This document shows positions 1-12,207 of a stretch of 64,000 bases of DNA, piece after piece (position 1 is the stretch's first letter; every line of letters begins with the position of its first letter). The stretch is from positions 28,520,245-28,584,244 of the forward strand of contig OX637289.1 in the NCBI GenBank assembly GCA_951799445.1, read 5' to 3'. This stretch comes from Pseudisothecium myosuroides. Its lineage: Eukaryota > Streptophyta > Bryopsida > Hypnales > Lembophyllaceae. The notes under the pieces are model-generated. The model saw only the letters and a program-made list of their open reading frames with translations, did not search any database and was not told where the DNA came from. Position numbers and translations under genes: made by a program.

Positions 1-184
1 AAAACATAAACAAGAATATTACTTGAACTCAAAGCGTAGGCAATCCAGCGTTCTCCAACGACAGTGCGTCCACAAATGTTACATTTTGCGGTGGTTCTTT
101 GCAGCGAAAGTATGGGCAAGGAGAGAGCTCAAGGAGCAATAGGAACTCAAGAAGAGCGCAGTGGAAAACCAAGAAGACCACGAC

Positions 185-545
185 ATCATCACAAAGTTTA
201 GACCCTACGATTTGACAGCAATTATCGTGTGGTTATCGTTGTTTCATGGGTTCATACCATAATCGCACTGACTCAGTGTATTTTTACGCACTGAATCAGT
301 GCGAAAACAATGAATATCAATAGCGTACGGTTTATATACTTTAACTATACAATTGTTGTGTCAAAACTGCACAGCAATCATATAGTTAAAGTACATAAAC
401 CGTACGTTATTGATATTCATTGTTTTCGCACTGATTCAGTGCGTAAAAATACACTGAGTTAGTGCGATTACGGTACGAACCCATGAAACAACGATAACCG
501 CATGATAATTGTTGCCAAATTGTAGGGTCTAAACTTTGTGATGAT
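185..545. mobile_element. 361-bp foldback element (miniature inverted-repeat)
   Basis: Two arms of about 165 bp (185-349 and 381-545) are close inverted copies around a roughly 31-bp spacer. Both contain the shared segments GCACTGAATCAGTGCG and CGTACGGTTTAT, and only scattered mismatches separate them. There is no coding content. The structure is that of a foldback MITE. If transcribed, the arms would form a long hairpin that could feed small RNAs, but the sequence does not show transcription. No clear target-site duplication was identified, so the superfamily is unknown. Confidence 0.85.
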
Positions 546-1193
546 AGAATAAAAAACAACCCGGCGGAGGACCAAGGACATGGCAAAAGAAAATCAAGAA
601 ATAGCGGACATGAGGATCAAAAAAAGTGCGAGGGAGTACGAAGACAATGGCAACAGCGAAACGAAAACATCGCAGCGAAAGAGCAAAACCGGCTCAATGG
701 AGAAGGAAAACAATGTGAAGGAAAGAGGAATTTGGAGCCGTTTGTTGGATGTTCATTGGCATTGAATGCAGCCGCACGAGTACGGCGGAATTTGCAACAA
801 TAATTTCTTGTCATTCATGACAAAGTGCCAAAAGGGCGGCCCTTGGATTCCCCCCCCATCCCCTTTTTTTGTAATTAATGCTTGAAGATTAGATGCACAA
901 CCTCTTAGAGTATTTTGGACAAAATACAAATATTTTTTGCTTTTAGTCAGTTTATTTGTGATCAATAATATAGGAGCTTTACAATGTGTAACTATTGTGA
1001 AATGTTTCTATATGACTTGGGCACCTTTGGTAAAAGTTACATTTTGATTACATACAGGGATTAGCAGATGCTTGAACACAAAACTACATATACTTTCAAA
1101 GTTTATACTAATAATTTGCACATATAGTTGGAACTAGTTGTTTTGATAAAGGCAAACCTTGTTTTGCTTTATCAAAAAGAGTCATGTTATGTA

Positions 1194-1943
1194 TATGGGT
1201 CATTGCAAGAAAGGGTGTTTGAAAAGCGTAGCGTTTTCCACAGTACTCATTTTTTCTTTTGGGAGTACTTTAAAATTAGAAAATTAATTTTTTTTAAATG
1301 TGAAAAATATGTTTAATGTATACACCTTTAAAAATAAGGTACCCTAGGAAGGAAAAGTATAGAAAAACTCTCTATGTAGGTGAATTAGGAAAACCCTCAA
1401 TCTCATGAAAATAGGATCGGTCATTGTAATTTCACATTTTAATTTGTAAAAAATAGGAAAATCTAATTTTTTTTTAAAACCAAAAATTGGCCACTCAAAA
1501 AGAGTTGATAGTAATGAGATTTCACCAAAAGATCGATCTTAAAACCATCTTCATTGTTCAGAAATTGCGCGCAATGGAAGTGTTGTTTGCACTCATGTAG
1601 AGGACACAAAATAATATATTTTTAGATTTTCTTTGGTAGGAATGTTTTTTTTTCCTACTATACAAATAGACCATGAAAATTTCAGCTCCAAAGAATTAAA
1701 TTTGAGGACTCCTAACGTAGTAAAAACACCTAAACGTTACATTGTGACAAATTAACAAATTTAAATATAAAATGATTTTTTTTAATTTCTAAAAAATAAA
1801 GGATCTAATTACCATCAAGTTAGGCATCTCCAATAAAAATTTCATGTTCATTGGACTTGTAATTCAAAAGTTATAGAAGATAACAAAAAAATCACCCTCA
1901 TTGTGACGGAAAATAGGACCACCCTTTCTTGCAATGACCCATA
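1194..1943. mobile_element. MITE with TA duplication, GGGTCATTGCAAGAAA ends
   Basis: The left end at 1196 reads TGGGTCATTGCAAGAAAGGG and the right end, finishing at 1941, is its reverse complement. Both are flanked by TA, as expected for Tc1/mariner or Harbinger-type elements. The 746-bp interior is AT-rich and has no convincing coding sequence. It shares the TIR core (GGGT-ATTGCAAGAAA) with the element at 2985-3829. Confidence 0.75.
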
Positions 1944-1978
1944 TGACATTGAAGCATTGTTTATCTCAATTTGTGAAG

Positions 1979-2741
1979 AGGGTACAAGCATGCTTGGGGT
2001 ACCCCAATCAGGAACCAAGGAACAGGAATGAAATAATTTTCAATTAGCCTATTTTACAAATAAAAATTAGAGTATTTTTTTAAAAACATCGGTTATTGTT
2101 AGAACACATATAGTCAAATCATTTCCATGATTCAAAACCTACTAAATCTTTAATTTTTAATTTTCATATTTGTTAGGATTTAGCAGCTGATATCATATCA
2201 ATGGAAAATATACATGAATATAGAAGAATTTTACCATGATTTTTTGCATATTCACTACTTTACAACTTACTTTTCATGTTTTAATTATGAAATCCAAAAG
2301 AATCTTGAATTTTGAATTCCTTTTAAACGTAGCCCCTCCTTGCTATATTTAAGATGATTTGAATAATAATAAAAAATAGTTAAATATCTGATATCAAATT
2401 ATAGATTTCTATAATTGGTTATCAAAACATCATAAAGCAATAAAGTGATTTGAAAAAACTTTCTATTAAATATTTATATTCCTTTTTGATTCTTGAATGA
2501 AAAATGGACACTATGACAGAATCCTGAATGGGGCTTCTGGAATCATAGTAACAACTTTAATCAATTAAAGGCAAAATTTTTTGGATGATTCCATATTGTA
2601 TTCTACTTGAAGCAAATAAATTTGTATTAAAATTAAGTTTCTACAAAAAAAATTGTAACCTAATCTACATTAAAGAAATGAACTTCACTGCATTTTATTG
2701 TGTGATGACGTTTATGGGGTACCCCAAGCATGCTTGTGCCC
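1979..2741. mobile_element. MITE with 26-bp inverted ends
   Basis: The sequence ACAAGCATGCTTGGGGTACC near 1987 recurs in reverse complement at 2717-2741, giving inverted ends of about 26 bp that start GGG. Possible AAGA duplications flank both sides. The interior is noncoding and AT-rich. The element lies between the two TA-flanked MITEs, so this whole 2.6-kb stretch is built of adjacent insertions. Confidence 0.6.
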
Positions 2742-2982
2742 AAGAGCTTGATATAAACAGGCTTAGTATGAGTTAAGCTTAGCTCAAGTAAAGCAAGAAA
2801 AAAATTTGAATAGAAAGGAATTTGATAAGTGCCTAGGTACCTAGACTGTACCAAAAAAGTTTAGTTTTTTTTTTAATATGAAAGTAACATTGCATTAGAA
2901 GATTGTGTAAATTTTGGCAAAGTTCTATATTTGGACATTCAACCAACTTTTGATCTTTTGAAAAATATTTTTCAAGCACATA

Positions 2983-3831
2983 TAGGGTGATTGCAAGAAA
3001 CACTTGTACTACTTGTTGCGTTTTTCATTTTTGGACTTTTAGTACTTTTAGTACCACAAGTCACCTTCTGTACTATTTGGGGTATAGAATATAAAATTTG
3101 AATGGTCAATTGGATTTCAAATTTACTATTCCGACAACATGTAATGTTCATCATTGGATGACAAAAATGGCTGAAAATACTTAATTTGGCATTAAAAAAA
3201 ACAATTTTCATTGGCAAATAGGAAGTACTATCAGCCCCACCAATACTATCGAGTCTTTCTATATACCCTGGAGTACTATTTTGAGCCACAGACTACAATT
3301 TGTCTTAGAAAAAGAGATTTCTACATTTCTATTTTTTTAAATTAGGAAATGAGCTTGAAAATTTTATTTTAAAAGTGGCCATTGTTACCAACTAAGAACA
3401 AGTAGAAAGATCAAAGCTAGAGCTAAAAAACCATTTTTAATTCAATATAAATTCAACTAGAATATAGCACACTTTAGATCAATGTAGAACACACTTGGAA
3501 CAAGTTTTCGGAAATCCCTCTCTTGAGGAGGTGTATTTCTATTATAAAAGTTAGCCTATCAAATTTGACAACATGATTCTTCAAAAAAGGTACTTGATAG
3601 TACTAAAAACCACCAAAACCGCACGAGTGACATATATTCAAAATTCAATTCAACCTATTGAATTAATTTTATAAAAATTAAAATAATTCAAGTGCATTTT
3701 CTATTGTTATGGAAAGCTTAGTTTTGAATTTCATGTTCATTCAATCATTTTTGTAGTATTTATGGCACAAAATAACTTTTGCATTGAACGTGTGATGGAA
3801 AACAAGACAGCTGTTTCTTGCAATCACCCTA
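2983..3831. mobile_element. MITE with TA duplication, GGGTGATTGCAAGAAAC ends
   Basis: The left end at 2985 reads GGGTGATTGCAAGAAAC and the right end at 3829 is its reverse complement, with TA on both sides. It is the same TIR family as 1196-1941. The ORFs inside on both strands look like translated AT-rich noncoding DNA and match nothing recognisable. Confidence 0.75.
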
Positions 3832-5700
3832 CACTTTTTCATCCACAATGTGGCAACTTCATCCACATTTTTATTGAACATGGAAAATCTTTGGCAATAA
3901 TAGAAATTCTTAGTTTTCTCGAACGACTGGTACACTTTTATTTCGAATTTGTGCAATCTAGCTTCATTGTGCGTCCCCAATACAAGACGGCTCAAACTTA
4001 TGGGGCCTGAAATTTGACAAGATGTACTTTATGAACTTCATAGTCACCTTACTTGAAATGTTTTCGTCAAAATCGATGAGTACCCTACAACAATAATGTA
4101 TATTTAAAAATTAAATTTTTATGTTTTTCAATCCTTAATCATTGAAACAACATTAATTATATAATGTGGTGCCGATCTTGGACTCATTGTTGGAGTGATT
4201 GAAAAATTGAAGTTTTAATGGACTTTGCTATCACAAAGGCATAAATATAATTTGGTTGGATTTGAAGTAATGAGGAAATTGGGGTGATACTACTACAAAA
4301 TCTGTGACCAAAACAACAGAATGTCAACTCAAATTTGTTGATCGCGTCTGTTGTTTTGGATGCATTGTTTTGGCCCATGATCAATTGAAAAAAGTAATTG
4401 CCACCTTGTAGTTGTAGGCATTTATATATATTTGAATAGAAAACATAGATTAATATGCTTTTAGAAAAATACTATAGAGTGAAAAGTGTACAAATTATTT
4501 ACTAAACAATTCTTTTTACAAAGAGTAAATTTGTAAATGGTGTATTGAATGACCCCCCAAAAAATTTGAAAGTGTCTTTTTGGGTAGTATGTAGGCCAAG
4601 TTCAATGTTGCACCTTCCAAATGCAAGAATGTCTAATTATTTGGTCATTGAAATTCTTTAATAGTTAATGCCTATTGCCTTGAAGACCTTTCATAAAATT
4701 TATATTTCCTTTAAAATGTATATTCAACAAAAAAATTGCGGAATTTATTAAAAAAGATTGAATCATGAATTATGAATAAAAATTATTTGTATGGTCAAAT
4801 TTAGAAATATGATATAAATTTTTTTTTAAATAACTTTCAATATTTTTTTTACAATTATTTGAAATTACAATTTTCTTCATAAACAATTTTTTAAAGATAG
4901 TCTAAATTTTTTCTTTCCATCAAGTAACAAAACAAATCCTATATTTGATCACAATTTTTATTTTTTTTGTAATAGTCAATTTTAATAGGTCACTAATATC
5001 TTTCAATTTGTGTTCATTATTCATAAAAATTAAGCAACAAAAAATTCAATTTGTAGTCTATCAATTCAACAATAATCCATCTTTTTTGCTTTAAAAGAAT
5101 AAAAAATTAAAAAAAAAAATTGCCACCTAAAAATGATGTCCAAGGATAGGCGGATAGGATAGTAAATGGCCGCAACAATTATTAGTGGTTAATATGGGGT
5201 TAAATGAATGTAGAAAACTATAAATACATCACCATATTTGACTCTTCAAATAAGAATTACTCCATTTGTCCCATAATACTAGTCTTCTTGTAATGATGAA
5301 AGTATTTAGGATTTGACAACAATTTTTTATTGTATATTACAACTAAATGAACATGTAATGAATGTATAATTGGTGTTCTTTTAAGTGCAAAACAAATGGT
5401 CATGGCTATTAATTGCAAAAAAAAATAAGAAAGTAGGAGGTTGCAATAAATACAATGTCCCACATATAAATAAGGATCTACTTAGGCTTTATAAATGAAG
5501 ACTTTCCATGCAATTATCTTGCCTTCTTTGTGTGTTTAAATTTGATCAAGAACAACTTAGAATTTGATATTCAATGAATAGTTCAATGTTTTTTAGTCTT
5601 TAACCCAATCAATTTCAAATTGGTATATAAAATTAGAATCTTAGAACTTCATAATTATAAAGTGAATAGTAACTAGACTTCTTGAGCTTCATTTCATTAG
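3832..5700. other. AT-rich gene-free stretch
   Basis: No supported gene, RNA or complete element was found. The DNA is AT-rich with many homopolymer runs. The short ORFs here have low-complexity translations and no splice or start context that would make them credible. Confidence 0.6.
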
Positions 5701-6088
5701 TTAACCCCTAAATGTAAGAACTGTGTTTTTTGGCAACATAGTGATTTTGGGCAGCTCACTACAAGTGAAGTTTTATTTTTTTCTTTAAAAATTTCACACA
5801 ATATGTGCCCGATGATTAGCTTTAAGGCCCAACAATTTTCATAACTTTTGACTTCATGGTTAAAAAGTTATTGCATGATATGTGATTTTCATTGCTTGGC
5901 GGGCAGCCCGAGCTCAAAAAACTTCTTTAAAAATCACTTTCAAAAAAAATAAAAATTTGAAATTGGTTCTTTAGATTTATATCTATGTGGGAAGATTTTT
6001 AAAGAAAAAAAATAAAAACTTCACTCGTAGTGAGCTGCCCAAAATTGCTATGTTGCCAAAAAACGGTATTTGGGCATTTAGGGGTTAA
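5701..6088. mobile_element. TTAA-flanked MITE A (piggyBac-like ends)
   Basis: The 388-bp element is bounded by TTAA at 5701 and 6085. The ends read TTAACCCCTAAATG and its reverse complement, and the inverted repeat runs about 95 bp inward, including GGCAACATAG and GGGCAGCTCACTAC. A TTAA target and CCC-starting ends are the signature of piggyBac-type transposons. There is no transposase, so this is a non-autonomous copy. Its left half is nearly repeated at 33487-33700. Confidence 0.8.
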
Positions 6089-8320
6089 TGTCAGAAACAA
6101 AAAAAAAACATCTTCAATCCTAAAATTAGTTTTGAAGTACTAAAGGAGGCAAGTAATTTGGAAAAAATGAAAACAATAAAAGGGACTAGTATTATGAGGA
6201 GAGGGGCAACTATACTAACATATGACATAATATACACTTTTAGAATTGTATCTCAACAATTAGCGTCTTTCATTGGGATGTCATTTAACCCTTAAAGGAT
6301 ATAGGGAACCCAATTGTAACCGCACTATGTGTTTTTTTGGTATTTGACACAAAAGCTCTGCAAATTGAAAAATTCAATAGTGACAAATTTTGTTCTCATC
6401 TTAAGCTTGATTCAATGCCACATGGCACTACCAATTTGGATTTTTATAGCACCTAGCTTCTACATATCTTGAAAGCAACAAAACCTCAAGTATTCTATGT
6501 ATATGGTGTTGTATTTAAGCATGATAAGGTTGAGATTTTAATATGACATTTAAATGAAAGATGCTAATTGTTGAATTGTCAATCCAATGGTATATGTCAT
6601 ACTTCAACACATAATTTTTATTCCAAGAGTCAAATATAGTGCAATGATTAGAACTCCCCATTTTACTTTAAAAACTAACATTTCAACCTTATAATACTAG
6701 AATATGACGCCATTTAATAAAATAATATGACCATATTCTTTTGAGACCGACATTATGTGTGCAATGTACAATGCGCCATTTGATTCCATGTCATCATCTA
6801 GACAAACTTTTGTCACTATTGTCTAGTTCAATTCATGCACCGAAGCCTTAAATTTAAAGGACACCCTTGCCCTTTCTCATGGAATCCAACCAAAAAACAA
6901 CAATGCTAGTGTGTAAGTATGAAAATGTGAGCATTTGAGCTTTCACCCCTTAAGGACCACAAGTGCAGATTTTGAACAATGAATGAACAAAAACACATTC
7001 AAAACTCACAAAAATGCATTTTTTCATCCATCAATTTGTTTTGAAGATTCTTATATTAGTTCTTTAACATTTGTATGGTATAGATTATGAAGATATTGCT
7101 TTGCAAATATTCTATAATTCAATAGATATTGGTAGGTCTAGCCTCAAAAATTAACTTTTTTAGTTCAAAAAATATGAAGTTGTCTTTTGCTCTCAATTTA
7201 AAAAAAAATTCAAATTCAAATAAAAACAAAAGACAAGAATTGTTTATTAGAATATTTTCATCATTGGGATTACAAACCTTCAAATTCTTCCAAAATTTGT
7301 TAGCATATTAGTTTATTTTTCATTCAACAACACCTTCCACTTTACATTAAAAAAATTATTATGAAAGTTTTTATGGTTAAATTTATATATATATTCAATC
7401 CATTTTCCAACTTATTGACTAAAATGCACAAGTATACAATATATGTATTTTTTTCTAAAATTTTTAAAAGACAAAACTTCACCTTCTGGAAGGGCTAGAA
7501 TAGCCTACATTTTGAAGCTTAGACACATTGAACTTGCAATTGGTGGAGATACTCACTCTAAAATTTTGGAACAATGTACTTTAACAAGTTAACAAAATGA
7601 TTCTACACTTGGATTTATTGAAAAGTAAATATTAATGAAGATTTTGACCTTCCCTTAGGGATGTTTATTGTGAATAAATTTTGGGCCTCCAAATATGAAA
7701 AAATTTAGAGGTTGAGATTTGTCTTGGTCATTTCCAAGGTCAAAGCCATAACTAAGATCATCTCTCTTTAAACAAATGGAAGGATTTCTTTGGGGAGCAC
7801 ACTAAAACTCACCCTCCGTTTAATGAGTCTGGTTCATCTTGTCATGGTCTAACTCCTTCAGTTATCTTGTTTTCTATGCTATAGGCAAAGTTTGTCTCCT
7901 ATTGACTTTCAGGTGCTCACTGCTTTTACCACGCAGTAATTCCACATGATAAATGCATGATAAATGCGCAGTGTTTCAGCAGTAATGACTGTTTTGGCTA
8001 TCATGCCTAATGCCCATCATGTATGCATCCGGTTTTAGATGACATTGCATGACCTATGGTGGTGGCACGACCCATGCGTCATGCCTGACACATGTTGCAT
8101 GTATTGCGCATACATGAACCATGCCCCATACATCATGTTGCAAGCCAATGTTTCGCGACAGCATGAGAATTATGGTGGCTAGAATTTTGGTGGCTAGGGT
8201 TTTTGCAATTAGGGATTTAGTACTCATTCTCTACGGTTTAGGGCTATAATGCATGGCATTGTTTTTACAATCATGCAATTGTAGGGTTTAGGATGAGATT
8301 AATGCAAGAATGTGTCTTAA
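6089..8320. other. Gene-free stretch with orphan element ends
   Basis: No gene is supported. Solo left-type ends of the TTAA family occur at 6285 (TTAACCCTTAAAGGA) and near 6946 (CCCCTTAAGGACCAC) without partner ends. The interval 7940-8160 is dense in CATG/GCATG words, probably a decayed simple repeat. The rest is AT-rich. Confidence 0.55.
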
Positions 8321-8323
8321 AGG

Positions 8324-9845
8324 CAATGTCATTGCACATATTATAAGAAGATGACAGTGTGGATAATAAATTATGCGTAGATACTTTATTAGTATATACA
8401 TTGTACAAAAATATTGTGCTTGTAAATTGATTGGGGAAAAAGTATAAAAATGTAATTTTATTACATTTTCATTTCATTTCCTTTTCTGTAAATCAATTGT
8501 ACTGCAAATATTATAAGATGCATATGAAGATAATAGAGTAATCACGGCATAAATATGAATACACATATATTTTATATAAATGTAGAGAAAGTGAATTAAT
8601 ATTTTAAATAAATGATAATGCACATACATTTTACATAAATATAGAGCAAGTGAATTAATATTTTTTTTAAATGAAATAAGAAATTATTGCACAGGCATAC
8701 TTTAACCCCTAAAGGACCATCCTGCTATTATTAGCAACATAGCAATTTTGGGCAAATATGTGTGACTAAAATATTTTCATATTTTAAGCTGAAATTTTAA
8801 TAGAAGGTGGGGACAAGGAATATCTTTCATGTACACTAAATTTCATGACATTTTGAAATAGGAGTCAAAAGTTATGGCCTAATATGTTACTTTTTTCACC
8901 GGGCGGGCAATCCAGGTAGGTTTGAAAAAATCACTTTTTTCAAAAATAAAAATTTGAAATTGGTTTTCCAGAGTTATATAAACGTGGAAAGCTTTAAATC
9001 ATTCCATTTCGACCAATGAGTAAAAAGTTATGAGGTTTTTTAGTTTGCGGGCAGTTACGGATTCTCTACTCTGAAATAAACTTTGAAGTTGTTTATTTAA
9101 TTCAATTTTTAATATTTTTTGAAAAAAAAATCATAGGATTTAGGTTGTTTATTACAACAATACAACCATTGGGATTGACATTTTTCAATTTCATAATTAA
9201 ATTCTTAACAATTTAGTATTTTGGATCATTCTCTACTTCTTTCTACTTACTATTTTTTTTGTATATGTTGTACAATTCCAAATGATTTGAAATTTTTTAA
9301 GCATGTAGCCAACTTGTTTAGGAAAAATAATTCAAAGAAGCACCACCACTTTGGACATTTTTTCATACAAATGTGACCTTGTGAAGTACAACTGTCCTGT
9401 TTTTCACAGGAACAAAAAAGAATTTTTGCCAATTCAAATGCTAATATCTTCCAATCTGCATGGTGGAAAATTCTGAATTTTTTTCCACATCTTCTAAAAC
9501 TATTTTACTATAAGAAAAAGTTTTTCTTTCAAAAATTTGGTGTTTGTACTAAAAATGGCAATTTTTGAGTGTTTTCGGTGAAAACATAGTCATGGAACTT
9601 TAGGGGTTAAAGAAATCAATTCCAATGCAAACTGTTGACTATAATGTATATAGAAATAATTGACCAATTTCTTGACTAATTAGTAGTTCATGAATATGTA
9701 ACAAGCATTCCCTACATATAAATTTATAGAAAGAAAATCATGTAATTGAAGAAGGAAAATGCTTTTTCAAATATAGAGGAATCAATAATGTGAACATGAA
9801 TCTAAAGTACAAATATAATATAAAAAACAAGCACAAATTACGAAG
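8324..9845. repeat. Left arm of a large inverted repeat
   Basis: Once the inserted TTAA element at 8702-9610 is removed, about 610 bp here are a diverged reverse complement of 19213-19774. The collinear match runs from the CAATGTCATTGCACATATTATAA segment through to the AAGCACAAATTA segment. The two arms enclose the oxygenase gene and the pogo-like element, so they may be the long inverted ends, or duplicated flanks, of a larger mobile unit of roughly 11 kb. No target duplication outside the arms was identified. Confidence 0.7.
8702..9610. mobile_element. TTAA-flanked element B (909 bp) with visible empty site
   Basis: TTAA at 8702 and 9607 flank ends reading CCCCTAAAGGACC on the left and CTTTAGGGG on the right. 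The paralogous right arm near 19445 has the same flanks (AGGCATTCT ... AATCAATTCC) joined through a single TTAA. That is the empty site expected for a TTAA-specific transposon. No transposase is seen. The internal text GGGCGGGCAATCC and the right-end region resemble the copies at 5701-6088 and 51921-53171. Confidence 0.85.
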
Positions 9846-10053
9846 ACGGACCCCCAATTTCTCTAATAAAATCCTACATCCAAAATACACCATTCCAAAG
9901 AAAGCACAAAAAGTAAGTCCATCACCAGGAAGACATTGATTGTGATTAAAATGGACAAATTGAAAATTTCCTTAATTGGAATATTCTTCCACAATTTCTT
10001 TTGGAACTATAATGGGTCATTTTGAAGGTAAGGGAGGAGGCTCAAATTCCGTT

Positions 10054-10284
10054 AGGGCATTTAGAACCGCCCTTGTATATAGTTGTGAAATGGACAAATG
10101 CGGTGGTTCTAAAATTGACTACTATAATTATTGAATGAATCAAGGAAAAAAATATTATTAATTGCAAGACCCAGTCATTCTCTTTGCTTTTTCCATCTTT
10201 CTTTAGAATTTCATATAAATGCTTTATGAAAGACCTAGGGGCACAAATAGGGACCTACAACCCATTTTGTTTGAAAATTCATAA
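10054..10284 (+). repeat. Dispersed repeat copy 1 (pairs with 20067-20290)
   Basis: This segment starts TTAGGGCATTTAGAAC, contains ATCATTCTCTTTGC-like text and ends AATAGGGACCTAC. It is repeated in the same orientation at 20067-20290 at moderate identity. Both copies follow the arms of the large inverted repeat, although the arms themselves are in opposite orientation. In this copy the repeat lies just 3' of the minus-strand oxygenase gene. Confidence 0.75.
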
Positions 10285-10417
10285 GTAATTCAAAAATGCT
10301 CGGAACAATATGAAACCACTTGTGTTAGATTCCTCATCTATTTCTCTTTGTCTGAAAAATGAATTAAAAATATTTCCATCCAAAGAAATATGTAAAAAGG
10401 CAAACCAGCCCTTAGAT

Positions 10418-10640
10418 AGTCGATTTATGAGCCTTGTATCTTATCATTCATGTTTGTTTTCTCTACCCTGGGCTATTCTATGCTATGTCATTATTGACAA
10501 TACATGGTGACCTGTCAAACTATGGTCAATTTATGAGACTCGTACCTTATCATTCATGTTTGTTTTCCCTACCTTAGGCTACTTTATGTTATGTCATTAG
10601 TGACAATACATGATGAGTTGGTGACCTGTCAAGCTACTGC
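10418..10640. repeat. Tandem duplication of about 105-120 bp
   Basis: Two imperfect head-to-tail copies share TTATGAG, CTTATCATTCATGTTTGTTT, TATGTCATTA and GACAATACATG in the same order and orientation. The second copy carries a short extra segment before GGTGACCTGTCAA. It lies in the 3' flank of the oxygenase gene and is not coding. Confidence 0.7.
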
Positions 10641-10656
10641 TTCTTTTTCTTCACTT

Positions 10657-11930
10657 TCAAATTCCCAAGAATTTCATTATACAAATGTTTGTTAGATTTG
10701 TTTTTGCTCTCCGAAGCTCATCAATTTCTTTGGTAATTATTTCAAATGAATTCAAAGTAGACTCCTTGTTTAGAAGAGCAACTCCCATTTGGAAGAACCC
10801 AGTATTCACTGTTGTTCCATGCCTTACATATTTTGAGTCCAATAGTAATACTGATCCGGCTCCGGGTTTAATATAATACCCATAGTTTGGTAGACAGAAC
10901 TCCCCACCTTTTCTTGATATTCTATAGGAAAATTCTGCAAACACCAAATTATAAGCTCACAATTAGAGATTTTTGAAATGAATAATACCATCATTATCAT
11001 AAATAATACATAAACATTAGTTATTTTATTCCAAAGAAATTAATAGATGCTAAACTTAAATATCCCCCCAAAATGTAAAGTCTCTCTTCCAATCATATGA
11101 ATTTTCACTTTCAAATAAAAACAAAAAATGAAAGTGAACAAGAATTCAAATACTACCTTTGGTGAATCACATGATGAAACCCATATGGTTGTCATTTTTG
11201 TCTTCATGCGGTGATATCCAGTAGTTCTTCGTGATGCCTAAATGGGTAAAAGGCGTATCCCCAATTCTTCCATATTGTCTGGGAATTGTAGTAGGGTACA
11301 GGTTTTCAAGCAATTGTATCCAAGATGGAAACGCCGGTTGCAGAAGCTTGTACACATCTTTTGTAAAGAATTCCCCAAGCTTGTGGATCTCTTTTGCTGA
11401 TGGTTTTATATTGTGATTTGTTCTTTTTGCTTGAGCATACCTATAAGCATTGATGTGCAGTTAGTATAAATATTAGATGGCATGAGCTTATACATGTGCT
11501 TTGCCAATAAAGAAAATGCATTGGCAAGTACATGTCAAACTAATTATGAAGTACATGGAATGTACTCACAACATTCAACATGTTAGATGGAAGTTAATGT
11601 ACTTACAAAATAGGATTTGTGACATGAAAAATCAAGGTGATTATACTATTGAATTGTCATTCAACAATGAATTGCTTTATCATTTACATGTATAAAAAAT
11701 GAATGAGAACATGGAATGTTCTTATATAGCAATATTGTCAGTAAAAGAATCTAACCTCCAACCACACATCACCATGTTGCCACCAGCTTTTTCACTTCCC
11801 CGGTCCACTATGCCTCCATGCTTATAAATGAATTCTACAAGATTGTAGTATTGGTCACACTTGTGACTTGGGAAAATATTTTGAACATAGATGCCAAGTA
11901 CTTTTTCACCTTCCATAAGAACGCATGAAT
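10657..11930 (-). CDS. TET/JBP-like 2-oxoglutarate/Fe(II) oxygenase, three exons
   Basis: Proposed exons on the minus strand are 11930-11756 (ATG at 11916), 11440-11171 and 10921-10657 (TGA). All junctions are GT/AG and keep frame, giving about 231 residues. The metal-binding HxD is H132-E-D134 in SPHEDKND, and the distal His is H178 in KYVRHGT. Between them lie GGEFCLPNYG and a PG-x-VLLLDS strand, the usual order of the double-stranded beta-helix fold. The layout matches the JBP/TET-type oxygenases that are expanded in fungi and some algae and plants and often carried by transposons. The expected 2-oxoglutarate-binding Arg is not obvious: Gln occupies the likely place in FQMGVALL. The substrate could be a modified base in DNA or RNA. 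The gene lies between inverted repeat arms, so transposon cargo is plausible. An upstream zinc-finger exon may belong to it (12036-12203). Confidence 0.7.
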
Positions 11931-12035
11931 CTCAAATTTCAGTCATTTTGAAGTGTCCATTTTACATGTATTATTTTTAATTTTCCGACACTTAATGACT
12001 TGGGTGACAACTTTAGGAATTGACAAACCTAGGGC

Positions 12036-12203
12036 TCATAACTTTCTAATATCTTCATCCAAGGTAGGAGTGTTCATAGGAATGATTGAATCATGTACTT
12101 CAATTTTTCCTTTTATAGACATCTCATGATTTTTTGCGTGTTTTCTACCCCTCAAATGAGCTTCACATTGCTTGAAGGTTTTACTACAAAGAAGACATGT
12201 GTG
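12036..12203 (-). pseudogene. C2H2 (U1/JAZ-like) zinc-finger fragment
   Basis: A minus-strand open segment begins HTCLLCSKTFKQCEAH and continues LRGRKH. The pattern Cys-x2-Cys ... His-x5-His matches U1/matrin-type zinc fingers that bind RNA or DNA. It has no in-frame ATG before the finger, a TGA lies immediately upstream (12204-12206) and another TGA ends it. It sits 120 bp upstream of the first oxygenase exon on the same strand. It may be a decayed 5' exon of that gene or an unrelated fragment. Confidence 0.45.
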
Positions 12204-12207
12204 TCAT

